From: AC-32 sp963821495
Lineage (GTDB): Bacteria; Actinomycetota; Thermoleophilia; Gaiellales; Gaiellaceae
Reading direction: 5' to 3'
Assembly: GCA_963821495.1 (NCBI GenBank)
Contig: CAWGEA010000003.1
Coordinates: 1,736,001-1,800,000, forward strand
Length of the DNA: 64,000 bases
A program made the position numbers and the translations under genes. Of the stretch, positions 26,078 through 34,346 are shown piece after piece. The notes beneath the pieces are model-generated. The model was not told the origin of the DNA. It ran no database searches and worked only from the letters and a program-made list of their open reading frames with translations. Numbering within the stretch: position 1 is the first letter of the stretch; every line of letters starts with the position of its first letter.

Positions 26078-26980
26078 GTGGTTGCCGCCCCCGAGCTCGT
26101 CGAGCTGCCTCGCCGGCGCTCGCCCTCCCGCGCCCTGCTCGTGGCGCTGCGGCCGCGGCAGTGGTCGAAGAACCTGCTCGTCTTCGCCGGCCTCGTCTTC
26201 GCGGCGAAGCTCGGCGATCCGTTGCGCTGGCTCGAGGCCTGCGTCTGCTTCGTGGCCTACTGCGCGATCTCGAGCGCGGCCTACCTCGCGAACGACGTGC
26301 GCGACCGCCACGACGACCGGCTGCACCCGGTCAAGCGCTCGCGGCCGATCGCCCGCGGCGAGCTCTCGCCGCGCGCTGCGCTGACGATAGCCGGTGCGCT
26401 GGCCGTGCTCGCGCCGCTGCTCGTCGCGCCGCTCGGCCTCGCGTCCGTGCTGCTCGTCGCGGCCTTCGCCGTGCTGCAGGCCGCGTATACGTTGCGGTTG
26501 AAGCACGTCGTGCTGCTCGACGTGACCGCGATCGCCGCGCTGTTCGTCGTCCGTGCGGCCGCGGGAGCCGAGGCGGTCGACGTGCCGATCTCGGGCTGGC
26601 TGCTGCTCTGCACGGCCATGCTCGCGCTCTTCCTCGCGCTGGCCAAGCGCCGCGGCGAGCTCGTGCTCGTCGGGGCCGGCCGGACGCCCGGGCGGCCGGT
26701 GCTCGACGGCTACTCGCTGGAGCTCGTCGACCAGCTGACCGGGATCGTCGCCTCCGCGACCGTGATCGCCTACGCGATCTACACGCTGACCGGCGACCAC
26801 TCGCGTGTCCTGCTCGCGACGGTGCCCTTCGTCGTCTTCGGCGTCTTCCGCTACCTGCTGCTGATGCACCGCGACGACATCGGCGAGGAGCCCGAGCAGG
26901 TGCTGCTGACCGACGTGCCGATACTGCTCGCCGTCGCCGGCTGGATCGTGACCGCCGCGGCGATCCTCGCGCTGACCTGA
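26078..26980 (+). CDS. UbiA-family prenyltransferase, decaprenyl-phosphate phosphoribosyltransferase-like
   Basis: A 300-residue polytopic membrane enzyme of the UbiA superfamily. It begins LRPRQWSKNLLVFAGLVFA, carries the first Asp-rich motif NDVRDRHDDRLHPVKRSRPI and the second loop ALFLALAKRRGELV, and has about eight or nine helices. These features match decaprenyl-phosphate phosphoribosyltransferase, which makes decaprenylphosphoryl-phosphoribose for arabinan synthesis in mycobacteria. In this organism the polyprenyl chain and product are unknown. GTG at 26078 is the only good start after the structured intergenic element. A flippase-like membrane protein gene follows, so the pair could make and move a lipid-linked sugar (inference). 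Confidence 0.8.
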   Translation: MVAAPELVELPRRRSPSRALLVALRPRQWSKNLLVFAGLVFAAKLGDPLRWLEACVCFVAYCAISSAAYLANDVRDRHDDRLHPVKRSRPIARGELSPRAALTIAGALAVLAPLLVAPLGLASVLLVAAFAVLQAAYTLRLKHVVLLDVTAIAALFVVRAAAGAEAVDVPISGWLLLCTAMLALFLALAKRRGELVLVGAGRTPGRPVLDGYSLELVDQLTGIVASATVIAYAIYTLTGDHSRVLLATVPFVVFGVFRYLLLMHRDDIGEEPEQVLLTDVPILLAVAGWIVTAAAILALT

Positions 26981-27032
26981 GGCGTCGCTTGCGATGCCGT
27001 CGTCAGGACGCGCGCGCTTTGCGCGTGCGTCC
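26981..27032 (+). repeat. Two-hairpin element, copy 2
   Basis: Directly after the TGA at 26978-26980, hairpin A (26981-26998, 8-bp stem with one G-U pair, loop TT) is followed by hairpin B (27006-27032, 12-bp stem with one G-U pair, loop TTT). The first 22 bases, from 26980, are identical to the reverse complement of 63941-63962. The G-U pairs occur only in plus-sense RNA. It sits 29 bases before the next gene. Confidence 0.65.
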
Positions 27033-27060
27033 GTCTGAAACGACCGATCGGTACCTCTGA

Positions 27061-27960
27061 GTGAACACCACGGTTGTGAGATCGCTCCTCCTCGTCGTCG
27101 CGCTCGCGGTCGCCGTTGCGCTCGGCCTCGGGCTGTACGCCGACTTCGGCAAGCTCGGCGACGAGCTGGCGAGCTTCCGCTGGGAGCTGTTCCCCCTTGC
27201 GCTCGCGCTCACCGCGCTCAACTACCTGCTCCGCTTCTGGCGCTGGCAGCGCTACCTGACGCGAGTCGAGGTCCACGTGCCCTGGGGCGGGAGCCTCGCC
27301 GTGTTTGCGGCCGGGCTGACGATGACGATCACGCCCGCGAAGCTCGGCGAGCTGCTCAAGTGCGCGCTCCTGCACCGCGCGTACGACGTGCCGGTCCGGC
27401 GCTCGGCTCCGGTCGTGCTGGCCGAGCGCGTCACCGACGCGAGCGGCGTCGTCGTCCTCGCCCTGGTCGGCGGGGCCGGCACGCGGAGCTGGCCGCTCCT
27501 GGTCGTCGCGTTCGTCGGCGTCGCGCTTGTCGTCGCGGTCGTGCGCAGCCCGCTGCTCGAGCGGTTCGCGTTCTTCGGCGAGGCGACCGAGGCCTCGCGC
27601 GCGCTGCTGACGACGCCGCTGCTCGTCGGCATGACGCTGCTCTCGGCGGTCTCGTGGTTCTGCGAGTGCCTGGCCGCCTACGTCTGCGTGCGCGGCCTCG
27701 GCCTCGACCTGTCGCTGGCCGACACGGTGGTCGTCTTCTCCCTCGGCAGCCTCGCGGGCGCGGCGTCGTTCCTGCCCGGCGGGCTCGGCATCGCCGACGC
27801 GAGCATGACCGGCCTGATCCACGTGCTCGGCGACACGTCGAAGGCAGCTGCCGCGGCAGCGACGGTGCTGATCCGGCTCGCGACGCTGTGGTTCGCGGTC
27901 GTGATCGGGCTGGTCGGTCTGGCGGTGGAAGCGCGGCTCCACCGGCGAGCGGCGCCTTAG
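27061..27960 (+). CDS. Flippase-like integral membrane protein (UPF0104/AglD2, LPG-synthase membrane-domain family)
   Basis: A 299-residue protein with about eight membrane helices. The family pattern is seen in LLRFWRWQRYLTRV, TITPAKLGELLKC, VVLAERVTDASGVVVLALVG and SFLPGGLGIADASMTG, which match the membrane domain shared by lysylphosphatidylglycerol synthase and AglD-like proteins. It lacks the C-terminal aminoacyl-transfer domain, so it is not MprF. Members are thought to move lipids or lipid-linked sugars across the membrane. GTG at 27061. The preceding UbiA-family gene makes a lipid-linked sugar pathway plausible. Confidence 0.8.
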   Translation: MNTTVVRSLLLVVALAVAVALGLGLYADFGKLGDELASFRWELFPLALALTALNYLLRFWRWQRYLTRVEVHVPWGGSLAVFAAGLTMTITPAKLGELLKCALLHRAYDVPVRRSAPVVLAERVTDASGVVVLALVGGAGTRSWPLLVVAFVGVALVVAVVRSPLLERFAFFGEATEASRALLTTPLLVGMTLLSAVSWFCECLAAYVCVRGLGLDLSLADTVVVFSLGSLAGAASFLPGGLGIADASMTGLIHVLGDTSKAAAAAATVLIRLATLWFAVVIGLVGLAVEARLHRRAAP

Positions 27961-28403
27961 CCGGTGCGGCGCTCTTCCATGCGGTAGACGATCGCGCCCT
28001 CGCCGGCCTCGAGCTTCCGCTCGAGCGTCGACAGGCGCCGCTCGACGGACTTCCAGCTCGAGGTGATCAGGTCGACGAGCAGCCCCAGGTCGTCGACCCG
28101 CGCGTGCCGCTCCGAGAGGAGGTCGCCCTCGACGCGCTCGAGCCGTCGGATCACCTGGTTCATCAGCCCGCGGATCTCGGCCAGGTTGCGGCCGACCGGG
28201 CGAACCTGCTCGGCGAGCCCGTCGCTGACCGCGTGCTCGACCTTCGCCGGGATCGTCGCCTCGAGCTCGGCGGCGGTCTGCGCCAGCTCCTCGACCTGCG
28301 CCCGCGCGCGCTCCAGCGTCGCGTCCACCGCGGCCGCGTCGGGGCGGCCCTCGGCGGCCTCGCGGAGCCGCTCTCGCGCTTTCTCGATCGCTTCGTCGGT
28401 CAC
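27957..28403 (-). CDS. Coiled-coil protein of unknown function
   Basis: A 148-residue soluble protein, almost entirely alpha-helical and charged, with heptad-like stretches (DEAIEKARERLREAAEG, ARAQVEELAQTAAELEA, NLAEIRGLMNQVIRRLERVE, WKSVERRLSTLERKLEAG). No enzyme motif is present. GTG 28403 is taken as start; a TTG nine bases upstream (28412) is possible. It is divergent from queA with a 27-bp gap and overlaps the convergent flippase-like gene by 4 bp. Confidence 0.65.
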   Translation of the reverse strand: MTDEAIEKARERLREAAEGRPDAAAVDATLERARAQVEELAQTAAELEATIPAKVEHAVSDGLAEQVRPVGRNLAEIRGLMNQVIRRLERVEGDLLSERHARVDDLGLLVDLITSSWKSVERRLSTLERKLEAGEGAIVYRMEERRTG

Positions 28404-28430
28404 GGGCGACAAGGGTAGCGTTTGCGTCGG

Positions 28431-29375
28431 ATGAGGTCGGCCGAGCTGGACTACGTCTTACCCGAGGAGCTGATCGCCCAGCACCCGCCGCAGCGGCGCG
28501 ACCGCTCGCGCCTGCTCGTCCACGACCGCCCAAGCGGGGAGACCGCGCACCGCCGCTTCGACGACCTTCCCGCGGAGCTTCAGGACGGGACGCTGGTGGT
28601 GGTAAACGACACGCGCGTGTTGCCCGCGCGCCTGCGGCTCGAGCGGCCGGGCGGGGGCAAAGCCGAGGTGCTGCTGCTCGAGCGTCTCGGCGAGAACGGC
28701 GTCTGGGAGGGTCTTGCGCGCCCTTCGCGGAAGCTCCGCCCCGGCCAGCGGCTCGGGCCCGTGGAGCTGCTGGAGCCGCTCGGCGAGGGCCGCTGGCGCC
28801 TCCGGCTCGAGGGCGCGCCGGCGGGCGAGCCGCCGCTGCCGCCGTACATCCACGAGCCGCTCGCCGATCCCGAGCGCTACCAGACCGTCTACGCGGAGCA
28901 GGAGGGCTCGGCCGCCGCGCCGACGGCGGGCCTGCACTTCACGCCCGACCTGCTGGCGCGGCTCGACGTGGAGCGCGTGACGCTCCACGTCGGCCTGGAC
29001 ACGTTCCGGCCGCTCGCAGTCGAGGTGGTGGAGGAGCACCCGCTGCACAGCGAGCGCTACGAGGTCGCGCCCGAGGCGTGGGAGCGGATCCGCGCCGCCG
29101 AGCGCGTGCTCGCGGTCGGGACGACGACGGTGCGTGTGCTCGAGTCGCTCGCCCGCGGCGCTCCCCTCGGCGGGCGCACGGAGCTGTTCGTGACGCCCGG
29201 CTTCGAGTTCCGCCGGGTCGACGCGCTGCTGACGAACTTCCACCTGCCGCGCTCGACCCTGCTCGCACTGGTGATGGCGTTCGCCGGGGTGGAAGAGACG
29301 CGGCGGCTGTACAAGCTCGCGATCGCAGAGCGGTACCGGTTCTACTCCTTCGGCGACGCGATGCTGCTGCTGTGA
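28431..29375 (+). CDS. queA: S-adenosylmethionine:tRNA ribosyltransferase-isomerase
   Basis: A 314-residue QueA, which transfers and isomerises the ribosyl group of SAM onto preQ1 in tRNA to form epoxyqueuosine. Family signatures are seen: YVLPEELIAQHPPQRRDRSRL at the N-terminus, VVNDTRVLPARL, SAAAPTAGLHFTPDLL and TNFHLPRSTLLALVMAFAG. ATG 28431 is preferred to TTG 28422 because the conserved start MRSAELDYVLPEELIA then begins properly. It is on the same strand as tgt, with one small gene between. The product is the substrate of QueG, encoded at 8094. Confidence 0.95.
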   Translation: MRSAELDYVLPEELIAQHPPQRRDRSRLLVHDRPSGETAHRRFDDLPAELQDGTLVVVNDTRVLPARLRLERPGGGKAEVLLLERLGENGVWEGLARPSRKLRPGQRLGPVELLEPLGEGRWRLRLEGAPAGEPPLPPYIHEPLADPERYQTVYAEQEGSAAAPTAGLHFTPDLLARLDVERVTLHVGLDTFRPLAVEVVEEHPLHSERYEVAPEAWERIRAAERVLAVGTTTVRVLESLARGAPLGGRTELFVTPGFEFRRVDALLTNFHLPRSTLLALVMAFAGVEETRRLYKLAIAERYRFYSFGDAMLLL

Positions 29376-29484
29376 GCGCGGCGAGCGGGAGCTGGGGAGC
29401 AATCGTCACGTCTTCGGCGCAGACGAGTCGCAGACGCGTGCGCGTTTCACCGGTACGCTCGCAGCGGGAGCGAGGGTGGCCCGC

Positions 29485-29511
29485 CAACCCCACCCTCGAG
29501 GGTGGGGGTTG
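29485..29511. repeat. GC-rich palindrome between queA and the next gene
   Basis: CAACCCCACCCTC is followed at once by its near-exact reverse complement GAGGGTGGGGGTTG (one extra G), centred on the XhoI-like CTCGAG at 29495-29500. It could form a 10-11 bp hairpin with a TCGA loop and act as a terminator for queA, although no T-run follows. It lies within 29376-29526, which holds no gene. Confidence 0.5.
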
Positions 29512-29526
29512 CCCGGAGACCTGTCC

Positions 29527-29823
29527 ATGAGCGCGGCGCTCGGGGCGGCCGGCTGGCGCGAGTTCTGGCGCTCGCGGGGGATGCGGGAGCTGCGCGCGCT
29601 GCTCGCCGAGCGGTGGGAGCCGCTCGCAGCGGCACCGCCCGACGGCCGCGATGCCTCCGCCTTCCGGATCGCCTCGCTGCTCGGCAGCCGCGCCTCCCGC
29701 ACGGCGATTGAAGCCGAGCTCGGCCGCATCCGGCGGGACACGCTCGCGCTCCCCCCGGCACGGCACGAGGACGCGCGGGCCGCCGCGGCGATCGCCGCCT
29801 GGTTCGCGCGCGCAGGCGAATGA
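29527..29823 (+). CDS. Small hypothetical protein upstream of tgt
   Basis: A 98-residue soluble, Ala/Arg-rich, helical protein (MSAALGAAGWREFWRSRGM, FRIASLLGSRASRTAIEAEL). No domain is recognised. ATG 29527 lies 16 bases after the palindrome at 29485-29511. Its TGA overlaps the tgt ATG (ATGA), which supports it as a real, translationally coupled gene. Function unknown. Confidence 0.6.
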   Translation: MSAALGAAGWREFWRSRGMRELRALLAERWEPLAAAPPDGRDASAFRIASLLGSRASRTAIEAELGRIRRDTLALPPARHEDARAAAAIAAWFARAGE

Positions 29824-30950
29824 GCGCCTTCGCGCTCGAGGCGACCGACGGCGAGGCACGCACCGGCGTTCTCCGCACTGCGCACGGCGAGCTGCACACG
29901 CCCGCGTTCATGCCCGTCGGCACCAAGGCGACCGTGAAGGCCGTCGACCCCGACGAGCTCGCCGCGCTCGGCGCCGAGATCCTCCTCTGCAACACCTACC
30001 ACCTGCAGTTCCGCCCCGGCGCCGACCTGATCGCGGAGCTCGGCGGCCTGCACCGGTTCATGGCCTGGGACGGCCCGATCCTGACCGACTCCGGCGGCTT
30101 CCAGGTCTTCTCGCTGCGCCACACGATCCTGCGCCAGGACGACGAAGGCGTCACCTTCCGCTCGGTCTACGACGGGGACGAGGCGCGCTTCACACCCGAG
30201 CTCGTGGCGCGGGTCCAGGCGCAGCTCGGCTCCGACATCGCGATGTGCCTGGACGTCGTCCCGCCGCCGGGGACGCCGAGGCTCGAGCTCGAGGATGCTG
30301 TCCGGCGAACGACGCTCTGGGCGCAGCGACAGCAGCGGGCGGAACGCGCGCCCGGCCAGCTCCTGTTCGGCATCGCGCAGGGCGGCACCGACCGCGAGCT
30401 GCGCCGCCGGAGCACCGAGGAGATCGCCGAGCTCGGCTTCGACGGAAACGCGCTCGGCGGGCTTGCGATCGGCGAGTCGCGCGAGGAGATGCTCGAGACC
30501 ACCGCCTGGGCGGCGCAGCTGCTGCCCGAGCGACGGCCGCGCTACTTCATGGGCATCGGCGACCCCGCGGGCATCCTCGAGGTGATCGAGCGCGGGATCG
30601 ACATGTTCGACTGTGTTCTCCCGACGCGGAACGCGCGCACGGGTAGCGCCCTCACCTGGGAGGGCCAGCTGAACATCAAGGCCGCTCGCTTCGCCCGCGA
30701 CCGGCGGCCGCTCGACGAGGACTGCGGCTGCCCCGCGTGCACGAGGTTCACGCGCGCGTACGTGAGGCACCTGCTCAACCAGCAGGAGATCCTCGGCCTG
30801 CGCCTGTTGAGCCTGCATAATCTGCGCTTCGTGCTCGACCTCGTCGCCGGCGCCCGCGCCGCGATCGAGCGGGGACAGCTGCGGTCGTACAAAGAGGAGG
30901 CGCTGGCGAGGCTCCGGCGCTCCGGGGAGGCTGAGTGGGCAGCTACGTGA
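29820..30950 (+). CDS. tgt: tRNA-guanine transglycosylase
   Basis: A 376-residue Tgt, which exchanges guanine for preQ1 at the wobble position of His, Asp, Asn and Tyr tRNAs. The catalytic residues are visible: Asp90 in LTDSGGFQVFSL and nucleophile Asp264 in MFDCVLPTRNARTG. The zinc site is CGCPACTRFTRAYVRHLLNQ plus SLHN (Cys302, Cys304, Cys307 and the histidine near 333). The gene overlaps the small ORF upstream by 4 bp and yajC downstream by 16 bp. The order queA-tgt-yajC-secD is common in bacteria. Genes for preQ1 synthesis are not in the window, so preQ1 is made elsewhere or salvaged. Confidence 0.96.
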   Translation: MSAFALEATDGEARTGVLRTAHGELHTPAFMPVGTKATVKAVDPDELAALGAEILLCNTYHLQFRPGADLIAELGGLHRFMAWDGPILTDSGGFQVFSLRHTILRQDDEGVTFRSVYDGDEARFTPELVARVQAQLGSDIAMCLDVVPPPGTPRLELEDAVRRTTLWAQRQQRAERAPGQLLFGIAQGGTDRELRRRSTEEIAELGFDGNALGGLAIGESREEMLETTAWAAQLLPERRPRYFMGIGDPAGILEVIERGIDMFDCVLPTRNARTGSALTWEGQLNIKAARFARDRRPLDEDCGCPACTRFTRAYVRHLLNQQEILGLRLLSLHNLRFVLDLVAGARAAIERGQLRSYKEEALARLRRSGEAEWAAT

Positions 30951-31267
30951 TCATCCTCATCGCCGTGTTCGGCCTGATGTGGCTGCTCCTGATCAGGCCG
31001 CAGCGCAAGCGGCAGCTACAACAGTCGCGGATGCAGGACGCGATCGAGCCGGGCGACGACGTTCTCACCGCCGGGGGCATCCACGGCGTCGTGCGCAAGA
31101 TCGAGGGCGAGATCGTGCACGTGGAGATCGCGCCTGACACGACTGTGCGCCTCGACCGCCGGGCCGTGGCCGCCGTCGCGCAGGAACCGGAGCTCGAGAC
31201 CGGAACCGAGCCCGAACTGGAAGCAGAGCCCGAGCCGGAGAGGGCCGTCTCGGGCGACGAAAGCTAA
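30935..31267 (+). CDS. yajC: Sec translocon accessory protein YajC
   Basis: A 110-residue single-pass membrane protein. One N-terminal helix (SYVIILIAVFGLMWLLLIRP) is followed by the YajC signature (RKRQLQQSRMQDAIEPGDDVLTAGGIHGVVRKI) and a long acidic tail rich in Glu and Pro (residues about 85-110), an unusual but unstructured extension. YajC associates with SecDF and the translocon. GTG at 30935 lies inside the end of tgt. secDF follows after 18 bases. Confidence 0.92.
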   Translation: MGSYVIILIAVFGLMWLLLIRPQRKRQLQQSRMQDAIEPGDDVLTAGGIHGVVRKIEGEIVHVEIAPDTTVRLDRRAVAAVAQEPELETGTEPELEAEPEPERAVSGDES

Positions 31268-31285
31268 TCTGTCCCGACTCTTCGC

Positions 31286-34039
31286 GTGGCCACTCGTCGC
31301 TCACATCTGATTCTCGTCGGCCTGATCCTGGCCGCCCTGGCCGGGGTGGCGCTGCTCGCGATGCCCGGCTCGCCCGCGCACAAGAAGGTCACGCTCGGCC
31401 TCGACCTGCAGGGCGGCCTCGAGGTCGTGCTCAAGGCGGTGCCGCCGACGGGCAAGACGTGCGACGCAGCCTGCATGGACCGCTCGATCTCGATCATGCG
31501 CAGCCGCATCGACAAGCTCGGCGTCTCCGAGCCCGAGATCCGCAAGCAGGGCTCGAACCAGATCGTGATCCAGCTCGCCGGCGTCCACGACGTCAACAAG
31601 GCGGCCCAGATCATCGGCACGACCGCCCAGCTCCAGTTCTACGACCTCGAGCATGACCTGACCGGCCCGTCCACCAACGGCGGCCAGCCCGTCGCCTCGG
31701 GGAGCCTCTACAAGCTGCTCACTGCGGTGAAGGCGGACGCCAAGAAGGGGACGCCGACCGCGTACTACCTGTTCAACAAGAAGAAGCAAGTGATCGCCGG
31801 GCCCGAGGACACCGTCGGGAAGCTGCTCGACACGCCCAAGCTGAAGGGTAAGCAGCCGAAGGGCTCCACGATTCTGGCCGTCCCCGAGAAGACGACGGTC
31901 ATCAGCTGCGATGCGACCACCGGCTGTCCCGGAGTCCAGCAGGCCGACGCTGCGGCGCCCACCCTGTACTACCTCTTCAAGTACGACCCGGAGAACTCGA
32001 CGACGCCGGTCCCGGAGGCGACGGGTGGCGACCTGAAGCTCTCTTCGATCCGGGCCGACATCAGCACGCAGGGGCAGGGCAACGTCGTGCAGCTTGGCTT
32101 CACGAAGGAGGGGGCGCGGAAGTTCCACGCCATCACGCGCACCGAGGCCCAGCGCGGCGCCGGCCTCGCGGCTGCGGCCGGCCAGACCGGCAGCGACCAG
32201 GCGACGATCCAGCAGTTCGCCCAGCACTTCGCGATCGTGCTCGACAACGAGCTGCGCTCGACGCCGTACATCGACTACAAGCAGAACCCGGACGGGATCG
32301 ACCCGAGCATCAACGGCGCCGAGATCTCGAACATCAACAGCTTCACCGAGGCGAAGGATCTCGCGCTCGTCCTCCAGACCGGCGCGCTGCCGGTGAAGTT
32401 CGAGCAGATCGAGCGCACCGACGTCTCGGCGACCCTCGGCAAGGACTCGCTCAAGGAGGCCAAGACGGCGGCGCTGATCGGCCTGCTGCTCGTGGCCGCC
32501 TTCCTGCTGATCCTCTACCGCTTCCTCGGGGTGGTCGCGGTCGTCGGCCTCGGCATCTACGCCGCCTTCCTCTACGCGGCGATCCTGGTCTTCGGCGTCA
32601 CCCTGACCCTGCCGGGCTTCGCCGGCCTGATCCTGACGATCGGCGTCGCGGCCGACGCGAACGTCGTCATCTTCGAACGGATCAAGGAAGAGGTGCGGTC
32701 CGGGAAATCCGTGCGTGCAGCGATCAGCGCCGGTTACGCGAAGGGCTTCCACACGATCATCGACGCGAACGTCGTCACGGTGATCACCGCGATGGTGCTC
32801 TTCGCGGTCGCGACCGCGGGCGTGAAGGGCTTCGCGCTGATGCTGATGATCGGCACGGTGATCTCGCTGATCACCGCCGTCGCCGCAACGCGGGCGATGC
32901 TCGGGCTGCTGGCGGGCTTCCGCTGGTTCGAGAACCCGCGCTTCATGGGCGCCGCCGGCCAGCAGCACGGGCGGTGGCTGCAGATCGACTTCATGCGCCG
33001 CCGCTACCTCTGGTTCGCGATCTCCGGCACGGTCATGGCGATCGCGATCGGTGCGCTCGCGGTGAAGGGGCTGAACCTCGGGATCGACTTCAAGGGCGGC
33101 ACGCAGGTGACGTTCACGACGTCGAAGCCGGTCCCGCTCTCGAGCGTCCGCGAGCAGGCGACGCAGTTCGGCAAAGAACCGGTCGTCCAGGGCCGTGGCA
33201 AGAGCTCCGGCAGTGAGGGCTTCAAGAGCTTCCAGATCCGCCTGCGCTCGCTCAGCAGCGCGGAGACGAGCCAGCTGAAGAACGACATCCAGGGGGGCTT
33301 CGACAGCAAGGCGATTCAGATCCAGACGGTCTCGGCCAGCTTCGGGAGACAGATCGCGCGCGGGGCGATCATCGCAATCCTCGTCTCGCTGCTCCTGATC
33401 ATCTTCTACATCGCGATCCGCTTCGACGTGAAGTTCGCGGTGCCGGTGATCGTCGCGCTGCTCCACGACATCGTGATCACGGTCGGGGTGTACGCGCTGC
33501 TCGGGAGAGAGGTATCGAACTCGACCGTGGCCGCGGTGCTGACGGTGCTCGGCTACTCGATCTACGACACGATCATCATCTTCGACCGCATCCGGGAGAA
33601 CATCCCGCTGATGCGCCGCGCGCCGTTCGCGACGATCGCGAACGTCTCGCTCTGGGAGACGATCCGCCGCTCGCTGGCGACGACGTTCATCACGCTGTTG
33701 CCGATCCTCTCGCTGCTGATCTTCGGCGGCGCGACCCTGCAGGACTTCGCCTTCGCGCTGCTGGTCGGCATCGCCTCCGGCGCGTACTCGTCGATCTTCA
33801 TCGCGGCGCCGCTGCTGACGATGTGGAAGGAGCGCGAGCCGGAGTACGCGCGGCGGATCGGCCAGGAGCCGGTCGACCAGGAGGCGGCTGTCGCGGCCTC
33901 GGAGGAGGCGCTCGCGGCGCAGCCGGCACCCGACCTCTCGCCCGTAGGCGCGGTCGAGCGCGCGGCGACCGCGAACGAGGCGAAGCGCGAGCGGCGGCGG
34001 CAACGACGGCGCGCGAGGCCACATGGCCGCGCCCGCTGA
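31286..34039 (+). CDS. secDF: SecDF fused preprotein translocase subunit
   Basis: A 917-residue fusion of SecD and SecF, the proton-driven motor that helps protein export. SecD: first helix (LILAALAGVALLAMPG), LGLDLQGGLEVVLKA at about residue 37, a large extracytoplasmic P1-type domain and six-helix core (GVAADANVVIFERIKEEV). SecF begins near residue 563 (LWFAISGTVMAIAIGALA), has LNLGIDFKGGTQVTF and the core YSIYDTIIIFDRIREN. Fused SecDF occurs in Bacillus and Thermus; in many actinomycetes the two are separate. The C-terminus is a long basic tail (KRERRRQRRRARPHGRAR) that overlaps the next gene by 17 bp. GTG start at 31286. Confidence 0.95.
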   Translation: MATRRSHLILVGLILAALAGVALLAMPGSPAHKKVTLGLDLQGGLEVVLKAVPPTGKTCDAACMDRSISIMRSRIDKLGVSEPEIRKQGSNQIVIQLAGVHDVNKAAQIIGTTAQLQFYDLEHDLTGPSTNGGQPVASGSLYKLLTAVKADAKKGTPTAYYLFNKKKQVIAGPEDTVGKLLDTPKLKGKQPKGSTILAVPEKTTVISCDATTGCPGVQQADAAAPTLYYLFKYDPENSTTPVPEATGGDLKLSSIRADISTQGQGNVVQLGFTKEGARKFHAITRTEAQRGAGLAAAAGQTGSDQATIQQFAQHFAIVLDNELRSTPYIDYKQNPDGIDPSINGAEISNINSFTEAKDLALVLQTGALPVKFEQIERTDVSATLGKDSLKEAKTAALIGLLLVAAFLLILYRFLGVVAVVGLGIYAAFLYAAILVFGVTLTLPGFAGLILTIGVAADANVVIFERIKEEVRSGKSVRAAISAGYAKGFHTIIDANVVTVITAMVLFAVATAGVKGFALMLMIGTVISLITAVAATRAMLGLLAGFRWFENPRFMGAAGQQHGRWLQIDFMRRRYLWFAISGTVMAIAIGALAVKGLNLGIDFKGGTQVTFTTSKPVPLSSVREQATQFGKEPVVQGRGKSSGSEGFKSFQIRLRSLSSAETSQLKNDIQGGFDSKAIQIQTVSASFGRQIARGAIIAILVSLLLIIFYIAIRFDVKFAVPVIVALLHDIVITVGVYALLGREVSNSTVAAVLTVLGYSIYDTIIIFDRIRENIPLMRRAPFATIANVSLWETIRRSLATTFITLLPILSLLIFGGATLQDFAFALLVGIASGAYSSIFIAAPLLTMWKEREPEYARRIGQEPVDQEAAVAASEEALAAQPAPDLSPVGAVERAATANEAKRERRRQRRRARPHGRAR

Positions 34040-34346
34040 CCTCCGCGAACTGGCGGAGAAGCTCGTGCTCGCCGGCGTCGGCGCGGTGGCGCTGACGGCC
34101 GAGCGCGCGGACGCGCTGGCCGAGGAAGTCGCCGCACGCGGCGGCATGGGCCGCACCGAAGCCCGCGCGCTGGTCGAGGAGCTCGCCGGGCGCTGGCGCA
34201 GCGAGGGCGTGCGGCTGGGAGAGCGCACCGGCGCTGGGCTCGCCGGACTGTTTCGCGAGCTCGGGCTCGTCACGCGCGACGAGCTCGAGGAGCTGGAGCT
34301 GCGCGTCGCCCAGCTCGAGCACCGGCTGCGTCTGCTCGAAGCGTGA
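34023..34346 (+). CDS. Phasin-like coiled-coil protein
   Basis: A 107-residue helical protein. The N-terminal half (DLRELAEKLVLAGVGAVALTAERADALAEEVAARG) and the C-terminal heptads (RDELEELELRVAQLEHRLRLLE) resemble the short phasin-like or PhaF-type proteins (polyhydroxyalkanoate granule-associated). No polyester synthase gene is in the window, so granule binding is not supported by context. It overlaps the ends of secDF and plsC, which implies an operon. ATG at 34023. Confidence 0.65.
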   Translation: MAAPADLRELAEKLVLAGVGAVALTAERADALAEEVAARGGMGRTEARALVEELAGRWRSEGVRLGERTGAGLAGLFRELGLVTRDELEELELRVAQLEHRLRLLEA

